A DNA stretch of 64,000 bases from Stomoxys calcitrans (lineage: Eukaryota; Arthropoda; Insecta; Diptera; Muscidae): positions 15,035,262-15,099,261 of the forward strand of contig NC_081555.1 in the NCBI RefSeq assembly GCF_963082655.1, written 5' to 3'. Shown here piece after piece: positions 1 to 11,813 of the stretch; position 1 is the first letter of the stretch, and the number at the start of each line of letters is the position of its first letter. A program made the position numbers and the translations under genes. The notes beneath the pieces are model-generated. The model was not told where the DNA came from. It ran no database searches and was given only the letters and a program-made list of their open reading frames with translations.

Positions 1-1130
1 ATATTGGTCCCGAAAATGGGTATCAATTCTTGCTCTACCCCCGAATACCTTTCATTTAAGCTCCATATTGACGTGATCGGTAAATATGCCCGATTTAGGG
101 GTGTTTTGGGGATTGGGATGGTCCCCCAAACATTAAGCCCGGAAAACATATCAGCAACGTGCTCTATTCTCATATATCCATATATCATTTATTTGAACCC
201 CATATTGCTATTGGCCTCAGAATTGGATATCAAATTCGTTTTCTAATCTCATTTAAACTCCTTATTGCAAAAGTCAGCAAATATGTCCGGTTTGGGGTAT
301 TGGCCCTAAAAACTATAAATATTTAGTTCCACTCTCTTTAAGTCCCAAATTGTATTGGTGAGAAAATGCGTCATATTTTGTGTCATAGGTTATGGTGGTG
401 GGATGTCCCCTAGACTGTTGGTCCCTAATGTTGATATCAGATACGTGGTCTACTCCCATATACCTTTAATTTGAGCCCCATATTTCCATAGTCGGCAATG
501 GACGGCTACTCAGTGAGTTGGCCTTGAAAATATATATCGGATTCGTGTACTACTCTAAAAGCCCTCTTATTTGAACCTCGTATTGCAATAGTCAGCAAAG
601 ACTTCCTATTTGGGTGGTGTTGTGGGGGAGGAGACACTTTTCCCGAATATTGATATCAAATTCGTGCTATACTCCCAAAGACCTTTCATTTGAGCCCCAT
701 ATTGTTATGGTCGTAAATTTTGCCCCTTAAGGGATGGGTTTGGGGAGAGGCGGCCCCCTAAACACTTGCACCCATATTTGGATATCAGATTCGTATTCTA
801 CATTCAAATACCTTTTATTTAAGCCCCAAATACCTTTTATTCCCATGGTCAGTAAATAGGTGCTGTTTGGGGGGTGTTTTGGGGAAGAGGTGGACCCCCA
901 GAAACGTGGTCCCACATTTGGATATCAGATTCGTATTGTACTCGCAAATACCTTTCATTTAATCCCATATTGCCATGGTCGGTAAATATGTCCGATTTAG
1001 GGGTGTTGTGGTGCTTGGGGTTGTCCCCCTAGCACTTGGTCCGTCAATTGGATATCAGATACGTTTTCTTATCCTAAATACCTTTCATTTGAGTCCCATA
1101 TTGTCGTGATTGTTCTAAATATATGTTTGG
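1..1130. repeat. Degenerate ~130-bp tandem repeat family, array 1
   Basis: The segment ATACCTTTCATTTGAGCCCCATATTG recurs in mutated form at about 45, 460, 678, 806, 946 and 1077, with 128-140 bp between the later ones. Between them lie GATATCAGATTCGT and G-rich GGGGTGTTTTGGGG blocks. The array is open at the left window edge. There is no coding signal; the open frames here are shadows of the repeat. Confidence 0.8.
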
Positions 1131-1136
1131 TGGGTT

Positions 1137-1840
1137 TTAGGGTGGGGCAGCCCCCCTAGGTACCCCATCCGATTTTAGTGAGACCAGAACGGCCTCAATT
1201 TCTTCGCAAGTGGGTGGGACCGTAGATATATTCCTGCGTGGGTTTCGGCACACAGGGGCACTAAAAAGATCGGAGCTTGCGTCCTCTGTTGCTGGTCCTT
1301 CGCGGATGAAGAAACCGCGCCATCGCTCTAATTGTTGTTCGGGTGTTGTTATTTCCGATTCGTCCTCATCTTTTATTGTTGCCGTTGGTCTTATCTTGTT
1401 GCCGCTCATTTGTTTTAGTAACTCATAGCCACTATTCATGTTTCCAATATTAGTTGCATTTTCGGCTTGCTATGCCAGCATATTGAAATATATTCGCTTA
1501 TCTCTGCGAACTAGGCATTTGGCCAGCGAGGCGGAGTTGCGATATTCAGTCCTTGCTGTGGTTTTTGTTACATTTAATTTTGCCGTAGCAGAGCGTAAAC
1601 GTTTCCGGTGTTTTTTTTTTTTTTCTTTATAGTTTCGTTGCTTATCCATGGTTTTTGGGATCGTCGAGCAATGCCTTTTATAGAGATGGCCATCTCCTTA
1701 CATGCTGCTGTTATGTCGACCATTGTATGGATGTTATTTTGCAGCTTCTCCGTTAATGTTGCCTTGAATTCGCGCGCTGTTTCTGAGTCTTTCAGGTTTA
1801 AGAGGTTGAACTTTGTGCTTTTTGTTTGAGTACTTTCCAC
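1137..1840 (-). pseudogene. Non-LTR retrotransposon (LINE) ORF2 fragment, endonuclease-RT linker
   Basis: Two minus-strand frames, 1840-1574 then 1439-1137, read like the linker between the AP-endonuclease and reverse transcriptase of a LINE. The first has LKDSETAREFKATL...EKLQ and KPWISNETI. The second has EQQLERWRGFF, SDLFSAP and PPTCEEIEAVLVSLKSDGVP, the segment before the first RT motif. The part between them (1440-1573) is out of frame and contains stops. The RT core is missing at the 1137 end, where the sequence runs into the ~130-bp repeat. It is a dead 5' and 3' truncated copy. The clade is uncertain. Confidence 0.82.
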
Positions 1841-1889
1841 GACGGCTGGGCGTAGAAGTCTGTCTTATTAGAAGTCGATGTTTTATTTA

Positions 1890-2165
1890 TTTGGCCATGA
1901 ACATTCCACCAAGGAACAGGGACAAACTTCTCACATATCAATGAGTGCAGTCCGATTCAAGTTTTGAGCTCAATGATAAGGGGCCTCCTTTTTATAGCCG
2001 AGTCCGAACGGCGGGCCGCAGTGCGACACCTCTTTGGAAAGAAGTTCTACATGGCATAGTACCTCACAAATGTTGCCATCATTAGGAGGGGAAAACCACC
2101 GCTGAAAATTTTTTTGATGATCTCGCCAGGATTAGAACCCAGGCGTTCAGCGTGGCCTCCGTAGC
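1890..2165 (-). mobile_element. tRNA-derived SINE, copy 1 (damaged head)
   Basis: On the minus strand the order is tRNA-like head (about 2165-2125), then a body running down to TGTTCATGGCC at 1890. The B-box is mutated (GGTTCTAATCC), and the middle of the head with the A-box is lost or scrambled. The body is the family consensus: CACCTCTTTGGA, AGCCGAGTCCGAACGG, CATATCAATGAGTGCAG. Confidence 0.85.
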
Positions 2166-2179
2166 GCACTCACTCGCCT

Positions 2180-3979
2180 CTAAGATATTTTTGCTTTTTT
2201 GTAAGCTATTTAAAAATGTTTGTTTAACTTAAATTGAATACTGTATTCCCACATAAACTTTGCCAACCAACCTAATGTCTTTCATTCAATTTAATCCATT
2301 CACATAAACAAACTACACATTAAAAAAAACTTACCTGCAACACTATGTAAGTTAAAAAAAGACTAATTTTTGATTTGATTGAAAGTTCTTCGTTTTTTCG
2401 TTAAAGTCACAAAAAATCATTTGCAAGCCATAAATAACTAAAGGCCTTTATTGATCTCTGATAGCACGTCAACATTTAATTCAACCGCTTGTAAATCTCA
2501 ATTTACAAAATTGTTATATTGAAACGCAATAAATTCGTACAAATAAATTTATTCATACAATGCCACATACACTCGCACGTAAATACTCCTATACTCGTGC
2601 ATACATAGCGAATGATGTTCACAATTCGCTTAAAATACAGCAAATTAAACTAAAAACATTCGACAGTGGCAAGAGCAGTAACAGCAGCATAAACGAAATG
2701 AAACCGAAATCAGCAACATGAAAAGAGTGGTTCTGATAGATTTATTTCAATGTTTATCATTTCATGTTGTAGCCTCAATGTTTGCTTTTTTTTGACAAAA
2801 GGTAGACACACTGAATTGTTTAAACATACATTTACAGCAAATAATATGGTAGAGATTTGCAAAAAGGGGAAGCAGTTTGTAAAAAAGGGAATGATAGAAA
2901 ATGTTGGATAGAAAAAACTTTTTAATCTCGAAATATTGGGAATAGAAAACAAATAATTGTAGATTTTTTTTAGCAAAATGTTAATAAAATATTTGGCCCA
3001 AGTTGTAGGCTAACAGAATTTGCTTAGTTCAATAAAATCCATAAAGTTTTAGAAATGTTATGGCAATTTTTCCTAAATAAGTGCCAAATCAATATGAATC
3101 ATACGTCACCTGGTACTTGACATTTGAAATATTATGTTTATAGCCTACACCACCACTGTTGGGCAGGTTATTCTAGCTTTGTGAATTCCTTTGCAAAGCT
3201 AAGAAGACAAAGAGCTAAACCCATTGTTAAACATAACGATTGGCATAGAATTACTTTCTGATTGAGCTTAGCTAAGTCCGTCTGTCTATCTGTCCAAGTA
3301 TTCTTGTAATGGAGAAATAGGTCGCATTTTTGGTTCGATTGCCATAAATTTTTGTTTGCATCATTTGTTGAACAGAATGACGAACACCATTTTGAAGAAA
3401 TCTGTTCAGATTTGCTATTAGTTCCCATAGATATTTTCTACTTCATATGCCCTTTTATGGCTGCAGGTGCCACAATTTTGCCCCAATTTTTACAAAAATA
3501 TTCAAAAGTTTTGCAATAGGCAATAGGTTTCCAAGGTCGAAATCTGACCAGATTTGGACACGAAATTAACATTTTCTTAAAAGTAGTTGGTAAACTCGAT
3601 ATTTTATAGTCGACAACGCCCGACCTTCGCTTTCCTTAGTTCTTTTAACAGAATTTTGCAGACATTTTACCAAATCAGCTCTGTAATACTCATATATCGC
3701 AAATAATCCAGCCACATATGCTGAATCAACCCCATTTTCCCGTTTTCGTTGAAATCTGGACTTTCAAATAGTGTTTTTTCCTTAAATATCATCGTGATAC
3801 AGAAATACGAAGATTCGCTTATGAGGCCATATGCCTGGATTCAAGTCCCATGATATCAGCAACAAATGTTCGGGAATGGTTTACCCATCTATAATGCTGC
3901 TTGGGGACTATACAACCTTGCAAAAATTCCCTAAGAAACGTTGCCAAGATTCGCTTTAAGCAAAAAAGTTGATACCTTT
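2180..3979. other. AT-rich intergenic stretch, nothing firm
   Basis: No gene recognised. Around 3180-3600 are worn traces of the element families seen elsewhere (GTCCGTCTGTCTATCTGTCC and AAATCTGACCAGATTTGGAC). The short minus-strand frames at 2710-2976 and 3168-3428 show no domain. Confidence 0.5.
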
Positions 3980-4301
3980 CATGCAAATTGCAAATTTTTC
4001 CCATGAACATTCCTTTAAGGAACAGGGACAAAACTTCTCACATATCAATGAGTGCAGTCCGATTCAAGTTTTTAAGCTCAATGATAAGGGGCCTCGTTTT
4101 TATAGCCGAGTCCGAACGGCGTGCCGCAGTGCCACACCTTTTTGGAGAGAAGTTTTACATGGCATAGTACCTCACAAATGTTGCCAGCATTAGGAAGGGA
4201 AAACCACCACGGAAAATTTTTTCTGATGGTCTCGCCAGGATTCGAACCCAAGCGTTCAGCGTCATAGGCGGACATGCTAACCTCTGCGCTACGGTGGCCT
4301 C
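3980..4301 (-). mobile_element. tRNA-derived SINE, copy 2 (best-preserved head)
   Basis: Complete copy of about 322 bp. The minus-strand head (4301-4230) has a Pol III A-box TAGCGCAGAGGTTAGC and a perfect B-box GGTTCGAATCC about 30 nt later, so it derives from a tRNA. The spacing and GGTTCGAATCC arm are tRNA-like. The isotype is not assigned, because the anticodon region is degenerate. The body follows, and the 3' end is AAATTTGCAATTTGCA-like. The other copies in the window are variants of this one. Confidence 0.93.
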
Positions 4302-4536
4302 TTTTCATTAATGAGCTAAAATTCCTCTCATATGAAAGAAGTATCTCCTGTTCCTTAATAAAATATACATGGGAAAATTTATTCGTTTTGTATATACGGG
4401 GTATACGGAGTCTTATAAAGTCACATAGGATATTCGGTTCATACAATTCTTACAAGCCCAACATAAACCTTAAAAGACACATTTGAAATCTGCAAATACC
4501 TATATTGATATGAAATTTTTTTCCAAAATTTTTTTT

Positions 4537-5850
4537 ATACCCACCACCATAGGATGAGAGAATACTAACCTAGTCCTTCCGTTTGTAACACATCGAAATA
4601 TTGACCTAGGGCCCCAGAAAGTATATATATTCTTGATCGTCTCGACGTTCTATGCCGATCTAGCCATGTCCGTCCGTCCGTCTGTTAAAATCACGATAGA
4701 GATAAAACGCATAAATGTAGCAGCTAAAAATTTTGCACAGATACCTACTATTGATGTAGGTCATAAGGGATTGAAAATGAACCATATCGGTTCAGATTTA
4801 GATATAGCTCCCATATAAACCGATCTCAAGATTTGACTTCTTGAGCCCCAGGAAGCCTCAATTTTCATCTGATTTGGCTGACATTTTACATGTGGTATTC
4901 CGTTCAGACTTTCAACAACTGTGCCAAGTACGCTCCAAATCGGTCTATAGCCTAATATAGCTCCCATATAAACCGATCTCCCGATTTGACTTCTTGAGCC
5001 CCTGGAAGCCGCAATTCTTGTCCGATTTGGCTGAAATTTTGCACATAGTGTTGCATGTATGGTCTCTTATATAGCCATGTCCGTCCGTCCATTTGTCGAA
5101 ATCACGATAGAGGTCGAAGCCAGCCGCTTGAAAATTTCCCAGATACTTAATATTGATGTAGGTCATTGGTGATTGCATATAGGACATATCGGCTCTGATT
5201 TAGATATAGCTCCCATATAAACCGATCTCCTGATTTTAATTCTTTAGCCCCTGAAAGCCGCAATTTTGATACGATTTGGCTCAAATTTTGCAGATGGTGT
5301 TCTGTTATGACTTCCAAGTTCGGACGAAATCGGTCAATAACCTGATATAGCTCCAATATAAACCGATCGCCCTAGTTGACTTCTTGAGCCTTCACAAGTC
5401 GCATGTTTTGTCCGATTTTGCTAAAATTTTGCATGTAGTTCTTTGTTATGACACCCAACAACTGTTTCAAGTACGGTTCAAATCGGTCTAAAACCTGATG
5501 TAGCTCCCATATAAACCGATCCGCCGATTTGACTTATTAGGTCCATACAAGCCAAAATTTTTTCCGATTAGCCTGAAATTTTGCATGCGATGATCTGTTA
5601 CGACTACCAATAACTGTGCCAACTATAGCCAAAACCAGTCTATAACCTGATATAGCTCCTATGTAAACCGGTCTGTCGATCATCCTTGTTCGGTTCCTAG
5701 AAGCTTTAATTTTTGCTGATTTGACAGAAGTTTGGTATGTAGAATAAAAGTATGCCCTACCACTAAATGTATTTTCTATAAACTTTTAGCAGAATCTATG
5801 GTGGTGGGTTCCACGATTCAGCCCGACTGAACTTAGCACGCTTTTACTTG
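4537..5850 (-). mobile_element. Hairpin-ended element with ~150-bp internal repeats (E1)
   Basis: Read on the minus strand it starts AACAAGTAAAAGCGTGC with a worn GTTCAGTCGGGC hairpin at about 5815-5850, followed by CCCACCACCATAG. It ends at 4537 with a second CCACCACCATAGG block. Internal units carrying CCCATATAAACCGATC recur at about 4803, 4960, 5210, 5500 and 5650 (about 140-250 bp apart). A GTCCGTCCGTC segment lies near 4670 and 5080. Such elements with central ~150-bp repeats and terminal hairpins resemble Helentron-derived non-autonomous elements (inference). Confidence 0.72.
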
Positions 5851-6370
5851 TTAGTATTCAATTCAAATTTGTTTAAACCCCATTATGGTTTTGACAGACG
5901 GACGGACAGAGTTGATCAATTTTTTTCTATATCATTCTAACAAAAACGATTTCCCTTTGCACATGAAAAATTATATATCACTTCGAAATTTAAATATATT
6001 AAGTTCTTTCAAATCGGTCCATATTAACTAGATTTACAGCTATTTCTTTAGAGTATACTCATAATTAATAACAATCATACGCACTATTGCACCAATAAAG
6101 AAAATTTCTTTACTTGATCCTAGGTAGCAAACAGACCTATATACTTCAACAATAGAATAGAGGAAATGTTCAGCTCGTCATTTTGGTTGCAAAGCATGAA
6201 AATATCCATTTCCTACCCAAACAGTTAATGTTCATATATATATTACTCATATCCTTTTTTTGGTCTGTCCGTCCTTCTGGCTGTCCATTAGTTGTAATGA
6301 CGATATAAGCTTCAGAAATCGATACATTGAGCTGAAATTCTCACAAAACCACACTTTTTCATACTAATTG

Positions 6371-6688
6371 CAAACTTTCCCATGAACGTTCCATTAAGAA
6401 ACAGGGGCAAACTTCTCACATATCTATGAGTGCTGTCCGATTCAATCTTTAAACTCAGAGCTAATGATAAGTTATCTACTTTAAAACCGAGTCGAATGGC
6501 GTGCGACACCTCTTTGTGGAGAAGTTTTCACATAGCTGACATATCAAATAGTACAGTACCTTACAAATGTTGCCAGCATCAGGAGGAGGAAACCACCACT
6601 GAAAATTTGTTCTGATATTCTCGCCAAGATTTGAACCCAGCCTGTCAGTGTCATAGGCAGACAGGCTAACTTTAGCGTTACAATGCCA
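6371..6688 (-). mobile_element. tRNA-derived SINE, copy 3
   Basis: Minus-strand copy with a diverged head (B-box changed to GGTTCAAATCT, A-box region mutated) and a recognisable body (CATGAACGTTCCATTAAGAAACAG). It lies in a tandem block of the GCGTATGAT family and appears to be co-duplicated with copy 4. Confidence 0.85.
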
Positions 6689-7344
6689 TTCCGACATCAC
6701 CCCTTTGGAATCTTCGAAGATCTACATTTATATGAAATATCATGGCAAAATTCATTTTATCTCAGATTCTAAGATTTTCTACTTTGTTGCGGTTTTGAAA
6801 GACGGACGGACAGAACTCATCAAATTATTGTATATTATTGTTAAGTTAAGACTTTCTTTTGCACATAAAATAATTCTTAATCGAATCGTTGCTGAAATAT
6901 AGCTAGTACTTCCAAATCTGTTGTAATATACTAGATTTACAGCTCCTTCTTTACTGTATACTAATAATTAATAAAAATCATACGCACTATTGTACCAAAA
7001 ATGTAAAATTCTTTTATTTAATACTTGGTATTAACTAAACCTATGAACTTAAACTATATATTGGGGGTATATTCATTTTGCCATTTTAATTGAAAATCAT
7101 TCAAATATCAATTTCCGTTACCATAAAGTACATATGTAGGTAGCAAACAGACTTATAAACTTAAATAATAGAATAGGGCATGAAAAATCCATTTCCGATC
7201 CATACATTTCATGTACATAATTGGGCTTGGTTTTTCTGTTCGTCTGTCTGGCTTTCCATTAGTAATAATCTCTATATAGGTTTCTGAAATCTCTGCTTTA
7301 TGGAACTGAAATTAGGTACCTTACCATATTTTTGTTTTTATACA

Positions 7345-7648
7345 TATTGCAAAGTTTTCCATGAACATTCCATGAAGGGACAGAGTCAAAGGTCTCACTT
7401 ATCAATGAGTTCTATCCGATTCAGGTTTTAAGGTCAATGCTAAGTTACCTCCTTTTTAAAGCCGATTCCGAACGGCGGGCCGCAGTGCGACACCTCATTG
7501 GAGAGAAGTCGTTACATGGCAAAGTACCTCACCAATGTCATCAGAATTAAGAGTGGCTAACCATCGATAAATAAAACTCTTGAGGATTCGAACCCAGGCG
7601 TTCAATGTCATAGGCGGGCATGCCAACCTCTGCGACACAGTTGCATTC
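7345..7648 (-). mobile_element. tRNA-derived SINE, copy 4
   Basis: Minus-strand copy with an intact B-box (GGTTCGAATCC), a mutated A-box (TGTCGCAGAGGTTGGC) and a full body. The flanks on both sides match those of copy 3 ~0.96 kb upstream, so the two copies arose by block duplication and not by two insertions. Confidence 0.87.
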
Positions 7649-8330
7649 CGACATTACCCATTTGCAGTCTTCAAAGATCTACATTTATGTGAAATATCTG
7701 AACTAAATTCATTTTACATCAGACTTTCTTATATGCAGTCGTTGTGAAAGACGGACGGACAGAACTCATCAAATTATTTTGTATTATTGTTAAAAGGTAA
7801 GACTTTCTTTTGCACCTAAAGCAATCCTCCATCGATTCATAGTTCACAGACGTTATGCACTTCCAAATCTGTTGTAACATACTAGATTTACAGCTATTTA
7901 TTTGGTGTATCCTCGTAATTAATAACAATCATACGCACTATTGAACCAAACATATAAAATTATTTTATTTGATACTTTTTAATAACTTAACCAACAAACT
8001 TAAAGAATGGAATAGGGAATGTGTTAATTTCGCCATCCGTTTCCAATCCCATAAAGTATATACATATGTAGTATTGATCGTCAGGTGTCTGTCCGTCCTT
8101 CTGACCATCCGTCAGTTTAAACCACTTCAGAGCTTTAAAACTTGAGATATTAAGCTGAAATTTGGCACACATACAAATTTTCTTTGTACGCAGCTTTAGT
8201 TTTTGAGCGAGCCCAATCGGACGATATTTGGACATAGCTGTCATATAGACAAATCTAACGATTTAAGGTCTCAAGGCTCTTAAATGGCACATTTTCCTCC
8301 GTTGTCTTTGAAATTTCGTACAGTGAGATG

Positions 8331-8355
8331 TTAAGATCCCTCGGTGGGATCTTAA
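8331..8355. repeat. Perfect 10-bp inverted repeat
   Basis: TTAAGATCCC, five nt, then GGGATCTTAA. It stands alone in AT-rich DNA and is followed by a short GC-rich stretch (GCAGTGCGGCCCGC). There is no gene next to it for which it could be a terminator; possibly a remnant end of a mobile element. Confidence 0.6.
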
Positions 8356-9374
8356 GCAGTGCGGCCCGCATCGCGCCTTATTCAAATATATGTGCTATAT
8401 ATAAAATATAAATATAAAGTTTGAAAATAAAAATTAATTTGGAAATAAAAAAAAAAAACTACGGAAGAAAAATTTATGAAAATCAAATTTATGGCAACAT
8501 TTTCTATGGAAATAAAGTTTTAAAAATTTTTCGATATTCTGCAATGGAATTTAATTAGGATTTTAAGACCAAAAATTATTTCGTGAGTTTTTGAATATAT
8601 TCCAACTGGAGATCACATTCGGTGCTTTCTGTTCAAAGAATAGCATAGCAAAGAACTTATAAAAATTAGGCATGTGTGTGCTTTTATTCAGAACACTTTG
8701 ACTGGCATGGTGGATCGCGATTTCTGATACTTTCTTTTTATATTAAATTCCTGAAACACATTTTTTCACTCTTTCTATTTTTCATACCCTTTGCCTTTTT
8801 TCCCTCCCATCATGAGGAAAACAGCTTTTATTTATGACAAGCATTCTGTCATTGGCAATATTCCAAACCACAAACAAAGCCACTGCTATGTTATTAATCC
8901 TACAGCAATTGCAATTTTGTACATTTGTTAAAAGAAAATTCCATTATTGCTCAATGGGCACTGGACGCACAAAACGTTTTTCTCAATATTTTGTAAGAGA
9001 AGACATGAAAAAATGCTACTATTTCTTTTTAGAGGAAAATTTCCAAATTTGTGCTCTACGTTATTGGTATGCGTGCGAAAACTGGTATTTGTCCCTGTTG
9101 TGTGGGTTCTGATGCTATAGCAGATGCATTTCTTGCATTCTAGTCACTAGGTCGCCGCAGCAACCAATGGTAAATGGCTAACAAAAGTCATAAGGATTAC
9201 AGCATTAAATTGGTTTAAAAAAAAAAGTGGAAATATGTGTCATAGTAATTGAATAATGGGTTAACTTTTATTAAATAACCAACAAGCCTAGGTATGGCAG
9301 AGAAAAAATATATGGGAATGGCTTTAATTAAATGAAATTGCTAAAGGATTAATTTCAACATATTTAAGCTGGAA
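8356..9374. other. AT-rich intergenic stretch, nothing recognised
   Basis: No domain, repeat family or RNA gene recognised. The 92-codon plus-strand frame at 8834-9112 has no recognisable motif. Confidence 0.5.
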
Positions 9375-10130
9375 AATATTGAAAAAAAAATCATAAAAGA
9401 GAAGGGGAGTACAAGAGTTGTCTATAGCAAAGGGAATATTCAAAAAAAATTCAATATACAATAACTATGAAAGAGGAAGCAAAAAAACTAAAAATCCCTT
9501 GACTGGTGCTAGGGAGCGTATACTTTGTTTAAATTTTTTCATGAGGGTACCATGTAGCGTATAATCAATATTAATTTGACTGTTGCTAGGGTGCGTATGG
9601 TTTATTTTTTCATTATGGTGCCATGTAGCGTATAATCAATATTAATTTTGTTCTTAAATAAAGTAAGAATTTTATTATTTGGCTAATATAAAGCCAATTT
9701 TATATTTTCTATTTGATTATTTAAGTCAACATCTTTCAAAATGTATTAAAAATATCAAAAAAATTATAAAAAAAAGGGGAGTACAAGAGACGACTATAGC
9801 AAAGGGAATATTTAAAAAAAAAAATTCAATATAACTATGAAAGAGGAATAAAAAAAACTAAAAATTCCTTGACTGGTGCTAGGGAGCGTATACTTTGTTT
9901 TAATTTTTTTATGCAGGTACCATGTAGCGTATAATCAATATTAATTTGACTGGTGCTAGGGTACGTATACTTTATTTTTTTCATATTGGTGCCATGTAGC
10001 GTATAATCAATATTAATTTTTTTTTTGTTAAATAAAGTAAAAAGGTCATTATTTGACTAATATATAACCAATTTTATATTTTCTTTTTGATTATTTAAAT
10101 CAAAATCTTTTAAAATGTATTGACATTTTT
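9375..10130. repeat. 370-bp tandem duplication with nested 77-bp repeats
   Basis: GCAAAGGGAATATT and GACTGGTGCTAGGGAGCG recur 370 bp apart (9501 and about 9871). Within each half the segment GACTG.TGCTAGGG...GCGTATAATCAATATTAATTT is itself doubled about 77 bp apart. The GTACCATGTAGCGTATAATC core is a diverged form of the GCGTATGAT motif. Confidence 0.85.
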
Positions 10131-11185
10131 TTTTTGGTTATCTCAACTTGAACATTCCTAACAAAAACTCCCTTTTTCTTAAGCAGTATATCAGTGAAAG
10201 TTGTGTTTATTTATCAAGTTTTCAAGTTTCTTGCACCTAAACTAAATCTGTATTGAATTTCTCAAATTTTATAAGAAAAACAAACAAAACACTTGCCAAA
10301 CCAGCATATACTGCAGCTTGGCTAAGTTGCTGAATAACATAAAATTTACGAAAAATAAGCTTAAAATAAACTTGAATTGAATTTCTTCAAATTTCCCAAC
10401 AAAAAAAATCCCTCGCAAAGCATGACAAACAAACAAGCAGAATGTATGCGGTATGTAGCTTCAGTTAGAGTTTTTACAAAATTTCTATTACTGCTGTCGC
10501 TACAACAACAGGTTAGACATCTTCCTTGGCCTTTTTTTTTATTTTCATCTTGGCTTAACTGAACTTTGAGTTTTCGGAGGTTGGAAACGGAAAACGTAGA
10601 ACTTTTTTCTTGTCTACCAAGTGTTGTTGGGAAAGTAAACAAAGTCATATTGAAATCTCATACACCTGTGATTTCATTCATGACTGAAGGGAAAAGTTTC
10701 CTCACAACCCCTGTCCCTTTAAGTTAAGAAACAGAGGAGAAGGGAATGGTGTGTGAAATATACTTAAATTTCAAAGACTTTGTATGTTTACACAAAAGTT
10801 ATCATGAATTTTACTTCCTGATTCGATTTTAAATGGTAAGCTTAATGGTAAGACTGAGAGCAGGTAGAAGATAAAGACAATTTGTATGAATACAGAAAAA
10901 AAAAATCAATTTCCTTGTGATATCTGGAACGAATTTTTTGTGAACCAATAGCCAAATAAATTTTAGAAAACTTTTGCTTATACACCCAAGACACAAAGGG
11001 CGTGATAATAATATGAAAATTTTTACATATTCAAAACCAAAAATGTCTAATACATAAAAATGTGAAATTAATTTAGAAATCCAAATCAAACTTTACAGTC
11101 GTCATTGAAATAAAAAACAAACATTGAGGCTTAAAAAGTCTCAGAAAAGTTTGTGCAACCGATTATATAAAAATTGTAGCGCTTT
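10131..11185. other. AT-rich intergenic stretch, nothing recognised
   Basis: No gene, repeat or RNA recognised. The minus-strand frames at 10361-10648 and 10829-11089 are low-complexity and lack domains. Confidence 0.5.
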
Positions 11186-11813
11186 GTTTGTTTGTTTATT
11201 CGTATTCTCGTCTGTTAGTTTGTTTGTCTGTTCCGTATAGACTCATAAACGGCTGAACCGATTGGTAGAAATTTTCGCAGATGGTAGAGCTTGCCCCCGA
11301 AATTGGTATACAATTCAATAACCTGGGGGGACGCCCCATCGCAAAACCCACCCGAACGGGCATTTGATATGGATATCAAATGAGAGGTATTTAAGAGTAG
11401 ACTACAAACTTGATATACATATTTCACCCTAAGGGTTCGGGGGGCCCCACCCCCAAAAAAAACCCCCCAACAGGACACTTTCAGCGCTTTAGGCAATATG
11501 GGTATCAAATAAAAGGTATTTAAAAGTAGATCACAAATCTGACATAAAAAATAATTCCTGGGTGTCTGCGAGACCTACCCACCCCAAAACCCCCCCGCAG
11601 GATACATTTTCCAATTGGGACAGTATGGATATCAAATGGTAGGTATTTAAAAGTAGAATAAAAGCTGATATACAAATTTATTCTTTAGTGTCTACGCCGC
11701 TTCGTAACCCTTCAAAACCCCTCAATAGGACATATTTACCGATTGGGACAATATGACTATTAAATGAAAGGTACTTGGAAGTTGAGTACACATCTGTTAT
11801 AGAATTTGGTCCA
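11186..11813 (+). repeat. ~127-bp repeat family, array 2 (opposite orientation to array 1)
   Basis: Starts with a GTTTGTTTGTTT run and CCGTATAGACTCATAAACGG, CTGAACCGATTGG. Then TATGG.TATCAAATGA.AGGTATTT recurs near 11370, 11500, 11627 and 11755 (about 127 bp apart), with C-rich ACCCCCC blocks between. It is the reverse complement of the 1-1130 array and abuts the satellite directly at 11814. Confidence 0.8.

Larger units (their letters stand above)
5870..8330 (-). repeat. GCGTATGAT-family tandem blocks (three, minus orientation)
   Basis: About 0.9-0.95-kb blocks repeat in tandem. GACGGACGGACAGA near 5895, 6801 and 7750 is followed at the same distance by TAGATTTACAGCT and by AATCATACGCACTATTG near 6074, 6976 and 7929. 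Two of the blocks include a SINE. The reverse complement of the last motif is the CAATAGTGCGTATGATT core that recurs on the plus strand at 31-39 kb. Confidence 0.8.

Noticed and set aside
4230..4301. A functional tRNA gene on the minus strand
   Set aside because: A- and B-boxes are good, but the acceptor and anticodon stems do not pair well and it is followed by the SINE body found at ten other places; it is a SINE head.
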